This document shows positions 24,718-34,191 of a stretch of DNA of 64,000 nt, piece after piece. The stretch is from NCBI RefSeq assembly GCF_000949295.1, contig NZ_JXYS01000025.1:41715-105714 (forward strand). Direction: 5' to 3'. Every line of letters begins with the position of its first letter. Position 1 is the stretch's first letter. Made by a program: the position numbers and the translations under genes. Origin of the DNA: Acidithrix ferrooxidans (lineage in GTDB: Bacteria > Actinomycetota > Acidimicrobiia > Acidimicrobiales > Acidimicrobiaceae). Below the pieces are notes generated by a model, which saw only the letters and a program-made list of their open reading frames with translations, made no database searches and was not told the origin of the DNA.

Positions 24718-26331
24718 TTGACAGATATTGACCTTAAGGCACAAAGACACTGGTGGGATGGATCACTGATCTATCACATCTATATTCGATCCTTTAAGGA
24801 TGGCAACGGAGACGGGCTAGGAGATATAATCGGTGCCCACGAAATGCTACCGTATCTAAACTGGCTCGGCGTAGGCGGCATCTGGCTTTCACCGAGTATG
24901 CCCTCTCCAGATCGAGATTGGGGATACGACGTAGCCGACTACAAAGGCGTCCACCCCTCTATAGGTACAATGGAGGAGCTAGAGCGCTTCATATCAACAG
25001 CAGCAGAGTTAGGAATCCACGTACTTCTAGACCTTGTCCCTAACCACACGAGCGACCAACATGCCTGGTTCATTGAGTCTAAGGGTAACCCAAAGTCAAA
25101 ATATCGAGACTACTACGTTTGGGCAAAGGGCAAGGGGCCGAACCAGCCACCTAATAATTGGATCGATGCAACTGGTTCGAGCGCATGGACCTTTGACGAA
25201 GCTTCCGGGGAATATTATCTCCACAACTTCTTAAAGAGTCAACCGGATCTGAACTGGTGGAATCCACAAATTCATCGAGAGATGGATGAGATCGTTCAAT
25301 TCTGGTTCGCAAAGGGTGTGGCGGGATTTCGAATCGATGTAGCGCACGGCCTCTACAAGGACAAAGACCTAAGAGACGACCCAATTGCACCTCCTGAAGA
25401 TACGGTGAATGAACGGTTCAACTTGATAGAAAAATATTCGAAAAATCAACCCGAGGTCCACGATGTCTATCGGAGATGGAGAAACTTAGCAGAGTCGTAC
25501 TCTCCACCGCGTCTACTACTGGGTGAAACCTGGGTGGATGGCTTAGAAGGGTTGGCGAAGTTTTACGGAAAAAACGATGAACTTCAAATGGCCTTCAACT
25601 TCCTCTTTACCTTCTCGAAGTTCGATGCCAGCTCTCTTAGGAAGTCCATCGCCGAGACACTAAGACATCTCCCTGAGGGATCTACTCCCGTCTGGACTGC
25701 TTCGAACCACGATATCTCCCGCTTCCCAACACGATGGGCCAAAGGTGATGCGAAAAAGATCCGAGTTGCACTTACAATCCTTGCCACCCTTCCGGGCACG
25801 TTAGTCATTTACTATGGTGACGAACTTGGGTTTGGTGACGAAGCGGTACCACCAAAGATGATGCGGGACGAAATGACAGCGGGCATACCAGGTACTCGAT
25901 TTGAAAGAGATAGCGCAAGACTACCAATGTCGTGGAACTCTAGTGCAAATCGTGGCTTCAGTGATGGCGACAGCGCTCCGTGGTTACCATATAGAGCAAA
26001 TGACTATCAAGATGTGGCCTCGCAAATGGCCAATAGGAATTCGATCCTTCACTACGCTCGAGAACTATTTGCATTGCGCAAGACGGCCTATGACTTTCGA
26101 CGAGAACATTTTGCCCTCTTGGAGAGTCCACCCGATGTACTCTATTACCGAACCGGGCGTTCTTATGTTGCCTCAAACCTTTCAGATGCAACGATAATTG
26201 CACACTGCGACCCAAATTCAATCGTCCTACACAGCCTAGATAACACAAGCTGGGAGGTCCAAAGTGATACAATTCAACTAGCGGGATGGGAGTCCGTGAT
26301 TTCGACTCAAGAGCTACGTTTTACTTTTTAA
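24718..26331 (+). CDS. GH13 alpha-glucosidase
   Basis: 537 residues of glycoside hydrolase family 13. The (beta/alpha)8 barrel motifs are present in order: DLVPNHTS, GFRIDVAHG with the nucleophile Asp, LLGETWV with the acid/base Glu, and ASNHDISR with the transition-state Asp. The VAHG and closing-domain features resemble actinobacterial alpha-glucosidases of the oligo-1,6-glucosidase/AglA group. No signal peptide is seen, so it acts on imported alpha-glucosides in the cytoplasm. Start TTG with AAGGAAAG upstream. Exact substrate (maltose, sucrose, trehalose-like) cannot be read from sequence. Confidence 0.92.
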   Translation: MTDIDLKAQRHWWDGSLIYHIYIRSFKDGNGDGLGDIIGAHEMLPYLNWLGVGGIWLSPSMPSPDRDWGYDVADYKGVHPSIGTMEELERFISTAAELGIHVLLDLVPNHTSDQHAWFIESKGNPKSKYRDYYVWAKGKGPNQPPNNWIDATGSSAWTFDEASGEYYLHNFLKSQPDLNWWNPQIHREMDEIVQFWFAKGVAGFRIDVAHGLYKDKDLRDDPIAPPEDTVNERFNLIEKYSKNQPEVHDVYRRWRNLAESYSPPRLLLGETWVDGLEGLAKFYGKNDELQMAFNFLFTFSKFDASSLRKSIAETLRHLPEGSTPVWTASNHDISRFPTRWAKGDAKKIRVALTILATLPGTLVIYYGDELGFGDEAVPPKMMRDEMTAGIPGTRFERDSARLPMSWNSSANRGFSDGDSAPWLPYRANDYQDVASQMANRNSILHYARELFALRKTAYDFRREHFALLESPPDVLYYRTGRSYVASNLSDATIIAHCDPNSIVLHSLDNTSWEVQSDTIQLAGWESVISTQELRFTF

Positions 26332-26360
26332 GACAAAATCATTAGTCAAAGACCAAAGAA

Positions 26361-26404
26361 ACCGCTGGTCTTAGCCATTTAAACAAATGGTGGCCACCAG
26401 CGGT
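26361..26404 (+). promoter_or_regulatory. Intercistronic stem-loop before the ATPase gene
   Basis: ACCGCTGGT pairs with ACCAGCGGT, and an inner GCCATTT pairs with AAATGGT. The following bases are A-rich rather than T-rich, so a simple terminator is unlikely. It sits 50 bases before the ATPase start, a third structured junction in this operon. Confidence 0.8.
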
Positions 26405-26453
26405 AAAGACCGAAAAATTGCGAGAAACTACTACCTAACTGGGGGACGCAACC

Positions 26454-27605
26454 GTGGCAACTATCAATCTAGAAAATATTAAAAAGATCTATCCAAACGG
26501 TTACGAAGCGGTACATGACATCTCTTTATCGATCGCCGAGGGAGAATTTATGGTCCTAGTTGGCCCGTCAGGATGTGGGAAGACCACGCTACTCCGCATG
26601 GTTGCCGGACTCGAAGATATCTCACACGGATCTTTAAAGATCGGCGAGAAAGTAGTCAACGAAGTATCACCCAAAGACAGAGACATCGCGATGGTATTTC
26701 AAAACTATGCCCTTTATCCCCACATGACGGTAGCTGAAAATATCGGCTTTGCCCTGAAACTCAAGAAGCTGCCCAAGGAAGAGATCGGCAATAAGGTACG
26801 TGCCGCCGCAGAACTTCTTGGTCTGACCGAATGGTTGGACCGTAAGCCTCGGGAACTCTCTGGGGGCCAACGCCAACGTGTAGCCATGGGCCGAGCAATA
26901 GTAAGGGAGCCTTCGGTTCTTTTGATGGACGAACCTCTTTCAAACCTCGATGCCAAGCTTCGAGTGAAGATGCGTTCTGAAGTCCTAAAGATTCAGCGCC
27001 AGCTTGGCGTAGCAACCATGTACGTTACCCACGATCAGACCGAGGCTATGACCATGGGAGACCGCGTGGCGGTTCTAAATAGCGGCAATCTCCTCCAATG
27101 CGATACCCCGCAAAACCTATACGACTATCCCATCGACCAATTCGTCGCTTCATTTATCGGATCGCCCGCAATAAACCTCTACCAGGCAGAATTGACTCAG
27201 GGCGCCAAGGGACTTATTCTCGCTGGGGAACTCATCGATCTACCTGACAGCGTTCTCGTATCACATCCAATCCTCGAAAGTTACGCAAGCAAGCAAATTA
27301 CCGTTGGTATTCGCCCCGAGGACCTATCGTTGGCTGACGAATTAGAGACTAATGCGGTAGGTGCTGTAGTGGAAATCGTGGAAGCGCTAGGCTCTGAACT
27401 CATCGTTCACTTCACGATAAAAGCTAATTCGATCACCGTTGAGGGTGCGATTGAAGAGGCAGAAACCATAATGGAAAGCAAAGGGGCAGGAGTTGCTCGG
27501 ATCGAACCACGCGCAATTGTAAAGGCTGGAGATAACGTTCGCCTAAAGCCAAATTCTACCGCTTTTCACTTCTTCGATTCCGTCACCGGGATAGCAATCT
27601 ACTAA
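26454..27605 (+). CDS. Sugar ABC transporter ATP-binding protein (MalK/MsmK/UgpC type)
   Basis: 383 residues. Walker A GPSGCGKTT at 37-45, signature LSGGQRQRVAMGRA, Walker B LLMDEPLSNLDA and the H-loop TMYVTHDQTEAM are all intact. A C-terminal TOBE-like domain of about 140 residues (with GIRPEDL) marks the carbohydrate-importer subfamily. It energises the two permeases. Such ATPases often serve several importers, and here the gene is at the end of its own operon. Start GTG. Confidence 0.94.
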   Translation: MATINLENIKKIYPNGYEAVHDISLSIAEGEFMVLVGPSGCGKTTLLRMVAGLEDISHGSLKIGEKVVNEVSPKDRDIAMVFQNYALYPHMTVAENIGFALKLKKLPKEEIGNKVRAAAELLGLTEWLDRKPRELSGGQRQRVAMGRAIVREPSVLLMDEPLSNLDAKLRVKMRSEVLKIQRQLGVATMYVTHDQTEAMTMGDRVAVLNSGNLLQCDTPQNLYDYPIDQFVASFIGSPAINLYQAELTQGAKGLILAGELIDLPDSVLVSHPILESYASKQITVGIRPEDLSLADELETNAVGAVVEIVEALGSELIVHFTIKANSITVEGAIEEAETIMESKGAGVARIEPRAIVKAGDNVRLKPNSTAFHFFDSVTGIAIY

Positions 27606-27667
27606 CGACTCGACTTTGCCGATTTAACCCTTTCGGCGCTTATATCGCTTCAGGGCTCTAAATGTCT

Positions 27668-27703
27668 ATTGGCACCTTCGTAAAAGATTTTGAAGGTGCC
27701 AAT
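27668..27703 (+). terminator. Stem-loop after the sugar operon
   Basis: ATTGGCACCTTC pairs perfectly with GAAGGTGCCAAT around a 12-base loop. Only a weak T content follows, so termination strength is uncertain. Position about 65 bases after the ATPase stop fits the end of the operon. The remaining ~220 bases to the MarR gene hold nothing I recognise. Confidence 0.6.
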
Positions 27704-27923
27704 CTCCAAAAGACGATGGGCCACAATTTAGTGCCACCGTCCATTGCCACTAGAGATTTCGCCACATAACATTCGGTTTCAAGATAATCCAATTAGGCCG
27801 AGCTTATGTGATGTCAAAATCATCTCATCGCTAGATCTCTTAATCGGTTAGACCGTAGCAACAATCGAAATAGAAATTCACGATTTAAAGGTTGGCCCAA
27901 GGAAGACCAAAACACTTTATGAG

Positions 27924-28388
27924 CTATGCCTCTTCAATCGCCGACAAAGCCTTTAATTGCTCCACAAAAGCTTCTACATCGATGAGTCGACTAAAAAATT
28001 CCTCGTCACATCGCTCTACGGCAACTATGGCCTGATTCGCCAGTTCAGTTCCAGCTTCGGTAGCCGAAAGAAGCCACGCTCTCTTGTCGAGTGGGTCCTG
28101 ACTTCGAACAATTAGATTCTTTGCCTCAAGGCTCCTCAAGACCTGAGAGGTCATCATCGGATCGATAGATGCAAAGCTTGCTAAATCTCGTTGGTTGATT
28201 ACCCGCTTGTTCTTAAGCCAAACCAATGAAGCTAGAGCCACAAATTGAACATGGGTCAATCCAAATGGTCGAAGTGCAGCCCTTTGAGATGCCTGCCAAC
28301 GATTCGTGGTATACCAAAGTAAAAAGCCAGGACTCGCCTGTGGCGTATCGAATTCACTATCTAAGTTTTGCCGAGGAGCTATCGCCAT
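27924..28388 (-). CDS. MarR-family transcriptional regulator
   Basis: About 154 residues with a winged helix: LTHVQFVALASLVWL, then NQRDLASFASIDPMMTSQVLRSLEAKNLIVRSQDPLDKR, in which the wing carries the DxRA(W) variant DKRAW. ATG at 28388 is chosen because GGGAAGGA lies about 8 bases upstream; a GTG 26 codons earlier lacks an RBS. It follows the SRPBCC gene on the same strand and is probably co-transcribed. Ligand and target unknown. Confidence 0.88.
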   Translation of the reverse strand: MAIAPRQNLDSEFDTPQASPGFLLWYTTNRWQASQRAALRPFGLTHVQFVALASLVWLKNKRVINQRDLASFASIDPMMTSQVLRSLEAKNLIVRSQDPLDKRAWLLSATEAGTELANQAIVAVERCDEEFFSRLIDVEAFVEQLKALSAIEEA

Positions 28389-28535
28389 ATCTTGAATCCT
28401 TCCCAAATCGAAATAAGCATAGTCAAAATCTAACAATGGCATAGCTAAAGTAATCTTGGTGGCCACTGAAGGTTAAATAGCTCTTGCGATCCGGCAACCA
28501 AAGCGGCCCTTATAATCACTGCGAAGTTCTAAAAC

Positions 28536-28958
28536 CTAATTTTCAACCATCTCTACCAGGCGATCTAAACTGGCTTTGGTATTTGAGCGAATACCTGGAG
28601 CCAAAATACGTCGCCACATCCAGGTCATTGGCCCTGAAAGTGAAACCGCTACCTCGATGTCGCTTCCACCATCTTCGCGGGCCAAGAGAAAATGACCAAA
28701 TATCAATTTGGCACCGACCAACCGTGAGCTATTGACAAAAGAGCTACCTAACTCCAATGACTCAATTTTGATAGAAACCTTCGGTCCCCTTTTTGGCTTC
28801 ATCTCTCCAACGCCACCTTGAATCATAGGTCCCACAAGAGTGGCCCACTCGACATCTAAATCCCAATCACTCCAACTCCCAAGGTCCAGCCAGCGATCGT
28901 AGAAAGTCGATGGAGCTACCTTTGAGGACGCTCGAGCTACAGCAATCACTTTTTCCAT
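28536..28958 (-). CDS. SRPBCC (START/polyketide-cyclase-like) domain protein
   Basis: About 140 residues. The pattern of an N-terminal strand (EKVIAVARASSKVAPSTFYD), the DLGSWSDWDLDVEW segment and a long C-terminal helix ending SLDRLVEMVEN matches polyketide cyclase/dehydrase-like lipid- or small-ligand-binding proteins. ATG at 28958 is preceded by TATACT eight bases before it and no RBS, as in leaderless transcripts. It lies upstream of the MarR gene on the same strand; the pair could be a ligand binder and its regulator. Confidence 0.75.
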   Translation of the reverse strand: MEKVIAVARASSKVAPSTFYDRWLDLGSWSDWDLDVEWATLVGPMIQGGVGEMKPKRGPKVSIKIESLELGSSFVNSSRLVGAKLIFGHFLLAREDGGSDIEVAVSLSGPMTWMWRRILAPGIRSNTKASLDRLVEMVEN

Positions 28959-29163
28959 AAATATATAGTATACGCGCTTATTATATTTTCGTCCCTTGGA
29001 TCCAAGACCTCGCTCCACGATTCAGCCCTCAAGGTGCTAGGTTACAAATCCGGATATGGAAGTTACCCAACTCTCCAATGGGTAATCAAATCTCTTATGC
29101 AAATCTCCAATTCGCTTCTATCATGATTTAAGCAAGATGAAAGTCACGCGTGACAGGTGAGAT

Positions 29164-30183
29164 ATGCCCCAAAGCCAAAACGAGATAGCCATCGAAGATT
29201 CGACCGGCAATGCGAGAGACGACCAAACCTTAGAATCCAAACCGGCTGCTGTAATCTTGGGAGAAAACCTCGTAGACCTCTTTGTAAGCGAAGATAGCGC
29301 TATTAGGGCAATTCCTGGCGGTGGACCGCTAAACGTCGCTAGAACGATCTCTAGATTAAAGGGCCACTCATATCTCTTTAGTCGACTTTCCTGGGACGTC
29401 TTCGGGCGCAAGATTCGAGTCGGACTCCAAAAAGACGGAGTAATCCTTGGGCTACCCGATGAAATTCAACTACCCACTCCCCTAGCGGTGGTAAACCAAG
29501 ACCAAGGTAAGACAACTTATGGCTTCCATCTAGATAGAACCTCCGCTTTTCAAATCAACACGGACGAAGTTAGCGCATTCATGGATCAATGCAAAAGGCC
29601 TATCGGCGCAATTTATGCCGGTACTTTAGGACTAGTAGTAGAACCCATGGCTTCTGTAGCAGAGGTAATTTTATCCAGCGCTGCGGAAGATACCCTTGTC
29701 GTCATAGATCCAAATTGCAGGCCCACTGCAATCGCCGACAAGGATCTATATATCGCAAGACTCACAAGACTATACAAACGCTGTGATGTCATAAAAGTCA
29801 GTGATGAAGATCTGGATTACCTATTCCCCGGGCTAGAGATTGCAAATGCCGCTAAATCGCTTCTTGCTCAAGGGCCACGATGTATCCTCGTAACCCGTGG
29901 TGGGGCACCTATAGAGATCTACATTGGGGATCAAACCGCATTCGTAGAGATACCTATTGTTAGGATCGCTGACACCGTAGGTGCTGGAGACGCATTTGTC
30001 GGAGGATTCATTGCCTGGTGGTTAAAGTCCAAACTAAGCCGAAATGAAATCAACGACATAGGCCAAGTCACTAAAGCCGCTAAAGCCGCTGCTCTAATAG
30101 CTGCTCTAAACTGCACCAAGCAAGGAGCCGAACCCCCGTGGGCCCCTGAGGTATCCTCCATAGAAGGCTGGTCCGATCTGTAG
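29164..30183 (+). CDS. PfkB-family sugar kinase, probably fructokinase
   Basis: 339 residues. The N-terminal signature GGGPLNVARTISRLKG and the C-terminal DTVGAGDAFVGGF (anion hole and catalytic Asp) define the ribokinase/PfkB family. The order and spacing resemble fructokinases, which would fit use of fructose from an alpha-glucoside such as sucrose taken up by the neighbouring operon; that link is inference. It has its own promoter region and is divergent from the SRPBCC gene. Confidence 0.9.
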   Translation: MPQSQNEIAIEDSTGNARDDQTLESKPAAVILGENLVDLFVSEDSAIRAIPGGGPLNVARTISRLKGHSYLFSRLSWDVFGRKIRVGLQKDGVILGLPDEIQLPTPLAVVNQDQGKTTYGFHLDRTSAFQINTDEVSAFMDQCKRPIGAIYAGTLGLVVEPMASVAEVILSSAAEDTLVVIDPNCRPTAIADKDLYIARLTRLYKRCDVIKVSDEDLDYLFPGLEIANAAKSLLAQGPRCILVTRGGAPIEIYIGDQTAFVEIPIVRIADTVGAGDAFVGGFIAWWLKSKLSRNEINDIGQVTKAAKAAALIAALNCTKQGAEPPWAPEVSSIEGWSDL

Positions 30184-30586
30184 TTTCGAAGGAATGTGAA
30201 CTTATAAAAGTTAACGCCATTTAAGCTCTCACGATCTAATCGGTATAGTGATTTTTACCAGCCCTAGAGGTGCTGGAAGACGAAGGTGAGCCGCCCTCAT
30301 AAATCACCCAATTATTGCAATTTCAATCGACGATCGAGAGTTCTCAAAAACAAGCATCCCCGAGTAGGTCCCATCTGGGTCAATTACCAGAACGCTTTGG
30401 GTCCAACGAACCCTAATCACCAACCCCAATCTTCAATCGCACAAATCGCTGTATTGGTATTTCTCTGAAAAGTTCCCATCAGGGCGCTAAGTTAGGATCA
30501 TAGGAAAGTTTTGCTGTCGCAATTTACCATCGATCGCAATTTAACGATTCCGAAGGTAGCAAGTATCGATCAATAGGAGATCAAAG
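30184..30586 (+). other. Intergenic stretch of about 400 bases
   Basis: No gene is supported. Two CGCAATTT blocks near 30515 and 30535 and an AGGAGAT RBS just before the amidohydrolase start are the only features I can point to. Confidence 0.4.
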
Positions 30587-31477
30587 TTGGCCCAAATTAC
30601 ACTTCAAGACCACGAGATCAACGACTTTGTCAAGTCCCTTTCATTACCAGGAATAATCGACATCCATATCCACTTCATGCCAGACAATGTGATGGCGAAG
30701 GTTTGGCAATACTTCGAAGATGCCGGCCCTTTAATGGGTCGACACTGGCCCATACAGTACAAAATCAGCCAGTCAGAACGTCTTTCGTTTCTAGATAAAA
30801 TCGGAGTAATTGCACATAGCGCATTGAACTACCCCCACAAGGCCGATATGGCACAGTGGCTAAATCAATGGAGCGCAGACTTTGCCAAATCACAGAAGTC
30901 GGTCATCCATTCAGCCACCTTCTACCCAGAAGAATCCGCACCTCAATATGTAACTTCTGCAATCCAAGAAGGAGCCAGGGTCTTTAAATCCCATGTCCAG
31001 GTGGGAAACTACGATCCTAGGGACCCAAATCTAAACGAGGTATGGTCGATCTTAGAAAAATCACAGATACCCATCGTGATACATGCAGGCTCAGGACCAA
31101 CATCAGGAAGATTTACAGGAGTTGACCCCATCTCATCTGTCTTGGAAAGATTTCCCGAACTGTATCTGATAATCGCGCATATGGGAATGCCTGACTATCT
31201 TCAATTCATCGAACTCGCCCAGCGATACCCTAACATTTATCTCGATACCACCATGGCCTTTACCCCCTTCACCCAGGAACAGTCTCCATTTCCTATCTCC
31301 TTATTACCCATCTTGCAAAAACTCCAAGATAAAATTCTCTTGGGCAGTGACTTCCCCAATATCCCATATCAATATGCCCTCCAACTTTCATCACTAGCCA
31401 ACTTAGGTCTTGGCGATGAATGGTTGCGGGCCATCCTCTATGAAAACGCCAAACGTCTCTTTCACGTCGGCGCCTAA
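30587..31477 (+). CDS. Amidohydrolase-2 family metal-dependent hydrolase
   Basis: 296 residues forming a TIM barrel. Metal ligands are visible in order: DIHIHF near residue 27 (HxH), IPIVIHAGSG, LIIAHMGMPDY and LLGSDFP near 250 (terminal Asp). This is the ACMSD/amidohydrolase-2 pattern, covering decarboxylases and amide or lactone hydrolases. Start TTG follows AGGAGAT at a good distance. It is the first gene of a catabolic-looking cluster; the substrate is unknown. Confidence 0.85.
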   Translation: MAQITLQDHEINDFVKSLSLPGIIDIHIHFMPDNVMAKVWQYFEDAGPLMGRHWPIQYKISQSERLSFLDKIGVIAHSALNYPHKADMAQWLNQWSADFAKSQKSVIHSATFYPEESAPQYVTSAIQEGARVFKSHVQVGNYDPRDPNLNEVWSILEKSQIPIVIHAGSGPTSGRFTGVDPISSVLERFPELYLIIAHMGMPDYLQFIELAQRYPNIYLDTTMAFTPFTQEQSPFPISLLPILQKLQDKILLGSDFPNIPYQYALQLSSLANLGLGDEWLRAILYENAKRLFHVGA

Positions 31478-31939
31478 AGTAAAACCAACCAGAGACCAAT
31501 AGATCGCACCGACAGATCTCATCGTACAAACGGACCCAAACCGTGATCTCAACTTGCTTTGCGATATCTAAAATTGCTCAAAAACAAATTAAGGTTCATC
31601 ACTCTAACATGGATCCGGATCAGCGCTAGGTTCCCATACCTCAAAAATTATCTCGACCAAAAGGTTATGTTTCAAGTGGGTCAATCGCATTTTGAATGGC
31701 AGATTCCACTTAAACCCAAGCGATGATACAAGATGTGGGGCCTAGCTTAGCGAGAACTCTAGGAAACGATTCCCGACTAAAAAAGATACATTCCGCATAG
31801 ATATTACCAAATTTGAAGCGCACAGCCACAACTTATAAAACGGTAACAATCGTCTTCCTTAGGGTCAATCCAAAGCATCGATCTGCTAATCTTATGACAA
31901 ATTTGCCTTAGAATAATCCCTACAAAACAGGAGTACGGT
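31478..31939 (+). other. Intergenic stretch of about 460 bases
   Basis: No gene or clear structure is recognised here. It must contain the promoter of the GntR-family gene, whose RBS (CAGGAGT) lies 6 bases before its TTG start. Confidence 0.4.
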
Positions 31940-32692
31940 TTGAATCGCAAAAGTCCGCTGCCACTTTGGTCACAGCTCCTAGAAGACTTACGCAGAAGAA
32001 TATCTTCTGGCGAATTCACTGAAAGATTTCCAACGGACAAGGAGATGATCGAGCACTATCAAGTCTCACGTCAAACCGTTCGTGAAGCCGTGCGTCACTT
32101 GGAACAAGATGGCCTCGTGGTTCGCCATCGCGGGCGAGGAACCATTCTGTCACACTCTCGCTTTGAACAGCGTCTCGGCTCGATCTATTCGCTCTTTCGC
32201 GAATTAGAGCGGTGCGGATATCAGCAGAACTCTAAAGTTCTTTTTCAGGGTAGCGTCATCGACGAAGCTTTAGCGTGTCAGTTCCAATTGACCGACGACA
32301 ACTTCTTCTACCTAGAACGTCTTAGATATGCGGGCGCCTTAGAAGTGGCTCATGACAAGGTGCACATACCAATGAGTTATGCAAAGCCTCTCCTAAATGT
32401 AGCCTTTGAGCACACATTCCTTTACGACGAACTTGAACTGCGTTGTCACATCTCGCCCACCAGTGGCGAAGAAAGATTCTCGCCAATCGTCCTACCACCA
32501 TCAGAATCAGAACTACTCGGTTGTAAATCACCGAGTGCCGCTCTCTCAATCCGAAGAGTCACATATTTCGGCGCGGCTCAACTCGAAGTACGCGACACGA
32601 TCGTTCGAGGAGACCGATATTGGTTCGTCTCCTCGTTCGACTCCGCCAAAACCTCCAATTCAACGCAATTGAGCCAAACGTTCTATAGTTGA
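31940..32692 (+). CDS. GntR-family (HutC subfamily) transcriptional regulator
   Basis: 250 residues. The N-terminal winged helix reads RRISSGEF...FPTDKEMIEHY, then SRQTVREAVRHLEQDGLVVRH.GRGT, the GntR signature. The C-terminal ~160 residues fit a UTRA ligand-binding domain (FFYLERLRYAGA..., then ELLGCKSPSAALSIRRVTYF). It probably controls the neighbouring catabolic genes in response to a substrate. Confidence 0.9.
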   Translation: MNRKSPLPLWSQLLEDLRRRISSGEFTERFPTDKEMIEHYQVSRQTVREAVRHLEQDGLVVRHRGRGTILSHSRFEQRLGSIYSLFRELERCGYQQNSKVLFQGSVIDEALACQFQLTDDNFFYLERLRYAGALEVAHDKVHIPMSYAKPLLNVAFEHTFLYDELELRCHISPTSGEERFSPIVLPPSESELLGCKSPSAALSIRRVTYFGAAQLEVRDTIVRGDRYWFVSSFDSAKTSNSTQLSQTFYS

Positions 32693-33368
32693 CATCCTCG
32701 AGAAATATGACTTGGAAGTAACTACACGATAATCAAAAGACAAGGGTGACACAAAGAAAAATTAAATCAATCCTTTATTCAGCCCCTGTCGCACCTGTCC
32801 CTGCAGAATACTCTGCAATCGAGGGAGGGGAAACAACTCTCGAATTAAAGCGTTATGTCACGAAATTAAAGCAACATTCCTATAGGTCCAAAATTGTCCA
32901 ACGTCCACATATTGGATCAACCAACTAACGATTTGTCCATTCGAAAATAAAAGTCCCAAGATCATTCGATACTAAAGATCACAATGCAAAATAGCAAGGC
33001 ATAGATGCAAGGTATCTTCCAAAAAGTCATTTACGAGGTCCACCATCTACCATTGTTTACCAAATCGTTCCATCTAAAAGGGCAAAGTACCAAACAGAAA
33101 CTCCTAAGAGCAAGTGCCAAGCGACGGTCCAAAAAACCCAATGAAACCACCTCATCGTTTCGCCCAGTCCAAAAAACTCATGGTCATTTAAATAATTCGG
33201 GAGAAATATACCACTCGTCCTTGTGTGGTAGGGTATCATCTGTGATAATTCATAGATGCATTAGGGATACAAGAGGATCCTAAGCGTCGAAGGCGTTAGC
33301 AATTGAGATCATCGAAGATATCCAAAACGATGAAGAGAATTAAGATTTTAAATTCGGAGTGATAAAAA
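32693..33368 (+). other. Intergenic stretch of about 680 bases before the SDR gene
   Basis: No convincing gene; short open frames here have no RBS or recognisable composition. It holds the operator-like repeat listed separately and the promoter of the SDR-oxidase-formamidase run. Confidence 0.4.
33234..33247. promoter_or_regulatory. Operator-like inverted repeat TATCA-N4-TGATA
   Basis: A perfect 5+5 inverted repeat with a 4-base spacer, 122 bases before the SDR start codon. It has the form of a dimeric GntR/HutC site, and the GntR gene is the nearest regulator, 540 bases upstream. Assignment is inference. Confidence 0.35.
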
Positions 33369-34130
33369 ATGGACCTTGGCCTCAAAGGCAAAGTTGCGCT
33401 TATTTCAGGAGGAACCAAAGGAATTGGTCGTGCTATTGCTGTGGGATTTGCAAAGGAGGGTGCCAACGTGGCATTCTGCGCCCGTAACCCCTCAGAAGTG
33501 GCTGAAACTCAAACACTCTTAAATTCACTTGGCGTTCGAGCGATGGGGACAACGCTTGACATAGGAAATGCACAAGGTGTTGCTGATTGGGTGGAAGCCA
33601 GCGCATCGGAACTTGGCGGCCTCGATATCGTAATTAATAACGTCAGTGCACTTGCCATACCTGACAGCGAAGAAAATTGGAAGCTCTCACTAGAGGTCGA
33701 TCTAATGGGTACAGTTAGAATCTGCAAGGCCTCGCTACCCCATCTAATTGCTCGTGGCGAAGGATCGATAGTGAATATCTCAAGCGTGTCGGGGCGCGAA
33801 GCCGACTTTGCAGGTGGGCCATACGGAACTGTCAAATCTGCAATTATCGCCTATTCAGCCCACCTAGCCTTCACCTATGCTGACAAAAATATCCGTGCAA
33901 ATACGGTTTCACCTGGTAATACTTACTTTCCGGGTGGAGTGTGGGAAAATATTGAAAATGGAAATCCGCAACTCTTCGATATGGCGATGGCGCTAAATCC
34001 AACGGGAAGAATGGGAACACCGCAAGAGAGCGCCAATGCTGTAATATTTTTATCAAGCCCCGCAGCGAGCAGAATCTCTGGAACCAACCTCGTCGTCGAT
34101 GGGGCGCTAACCCGAGGAATTCAGTTCTAG
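33369..34130 (+). CDS. Short-chain dehydrogenase/reductase
   Basis: 253 residues, classical SDR. The cofactor motif is SGGTKGIGRAIA at residues 14-25, with ARN after the second strand suggesting NADP preference. INNVS replaces NNAG. Catalytic Ser lies in NISSVSG and Tyr/Lys in PYGTVKSA. The C-terminus VVDGALTRGIQF is typical of FabG-like enzymes. It leads a run with the FMN oxidase (61 bases downstream) and the formamidase-like gene. Confidence 0.9.
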   Translation: MDLGLKGKVALISGGTKGIGRAIAVGFAKEGANVAFCARNPSEVAETQTLLNSLGVRAMGTTLDIGNAQGVADWVEASASELGGLDIVINNVSALAIPDSEENWKLSLEVDLMGTVRICKASLPHLIARGEGSIVNISSVSGREADFAGGPYGTVKSAIIAYSAHLAFTYADKNIRANTVSPGNTYFPGGVWENIENGNPQLFDMAMALNPTGRMGTPQESANAVIFLSSPAASRISGTNLVVDGALTRGIQF

Positions 34131-34191
34131 CCGTAGAAACAAAGCGAGCAGTTTAATTGAAAAACCCCTTGATAATTAGCCACTTGATCCA

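Noticed and set aside
32746..33283. Two short plus-strand frames (60 and 92 codons) before the SDR gene
   Set aside because: Composition is random-looking, RBS absent, no family resemblance.
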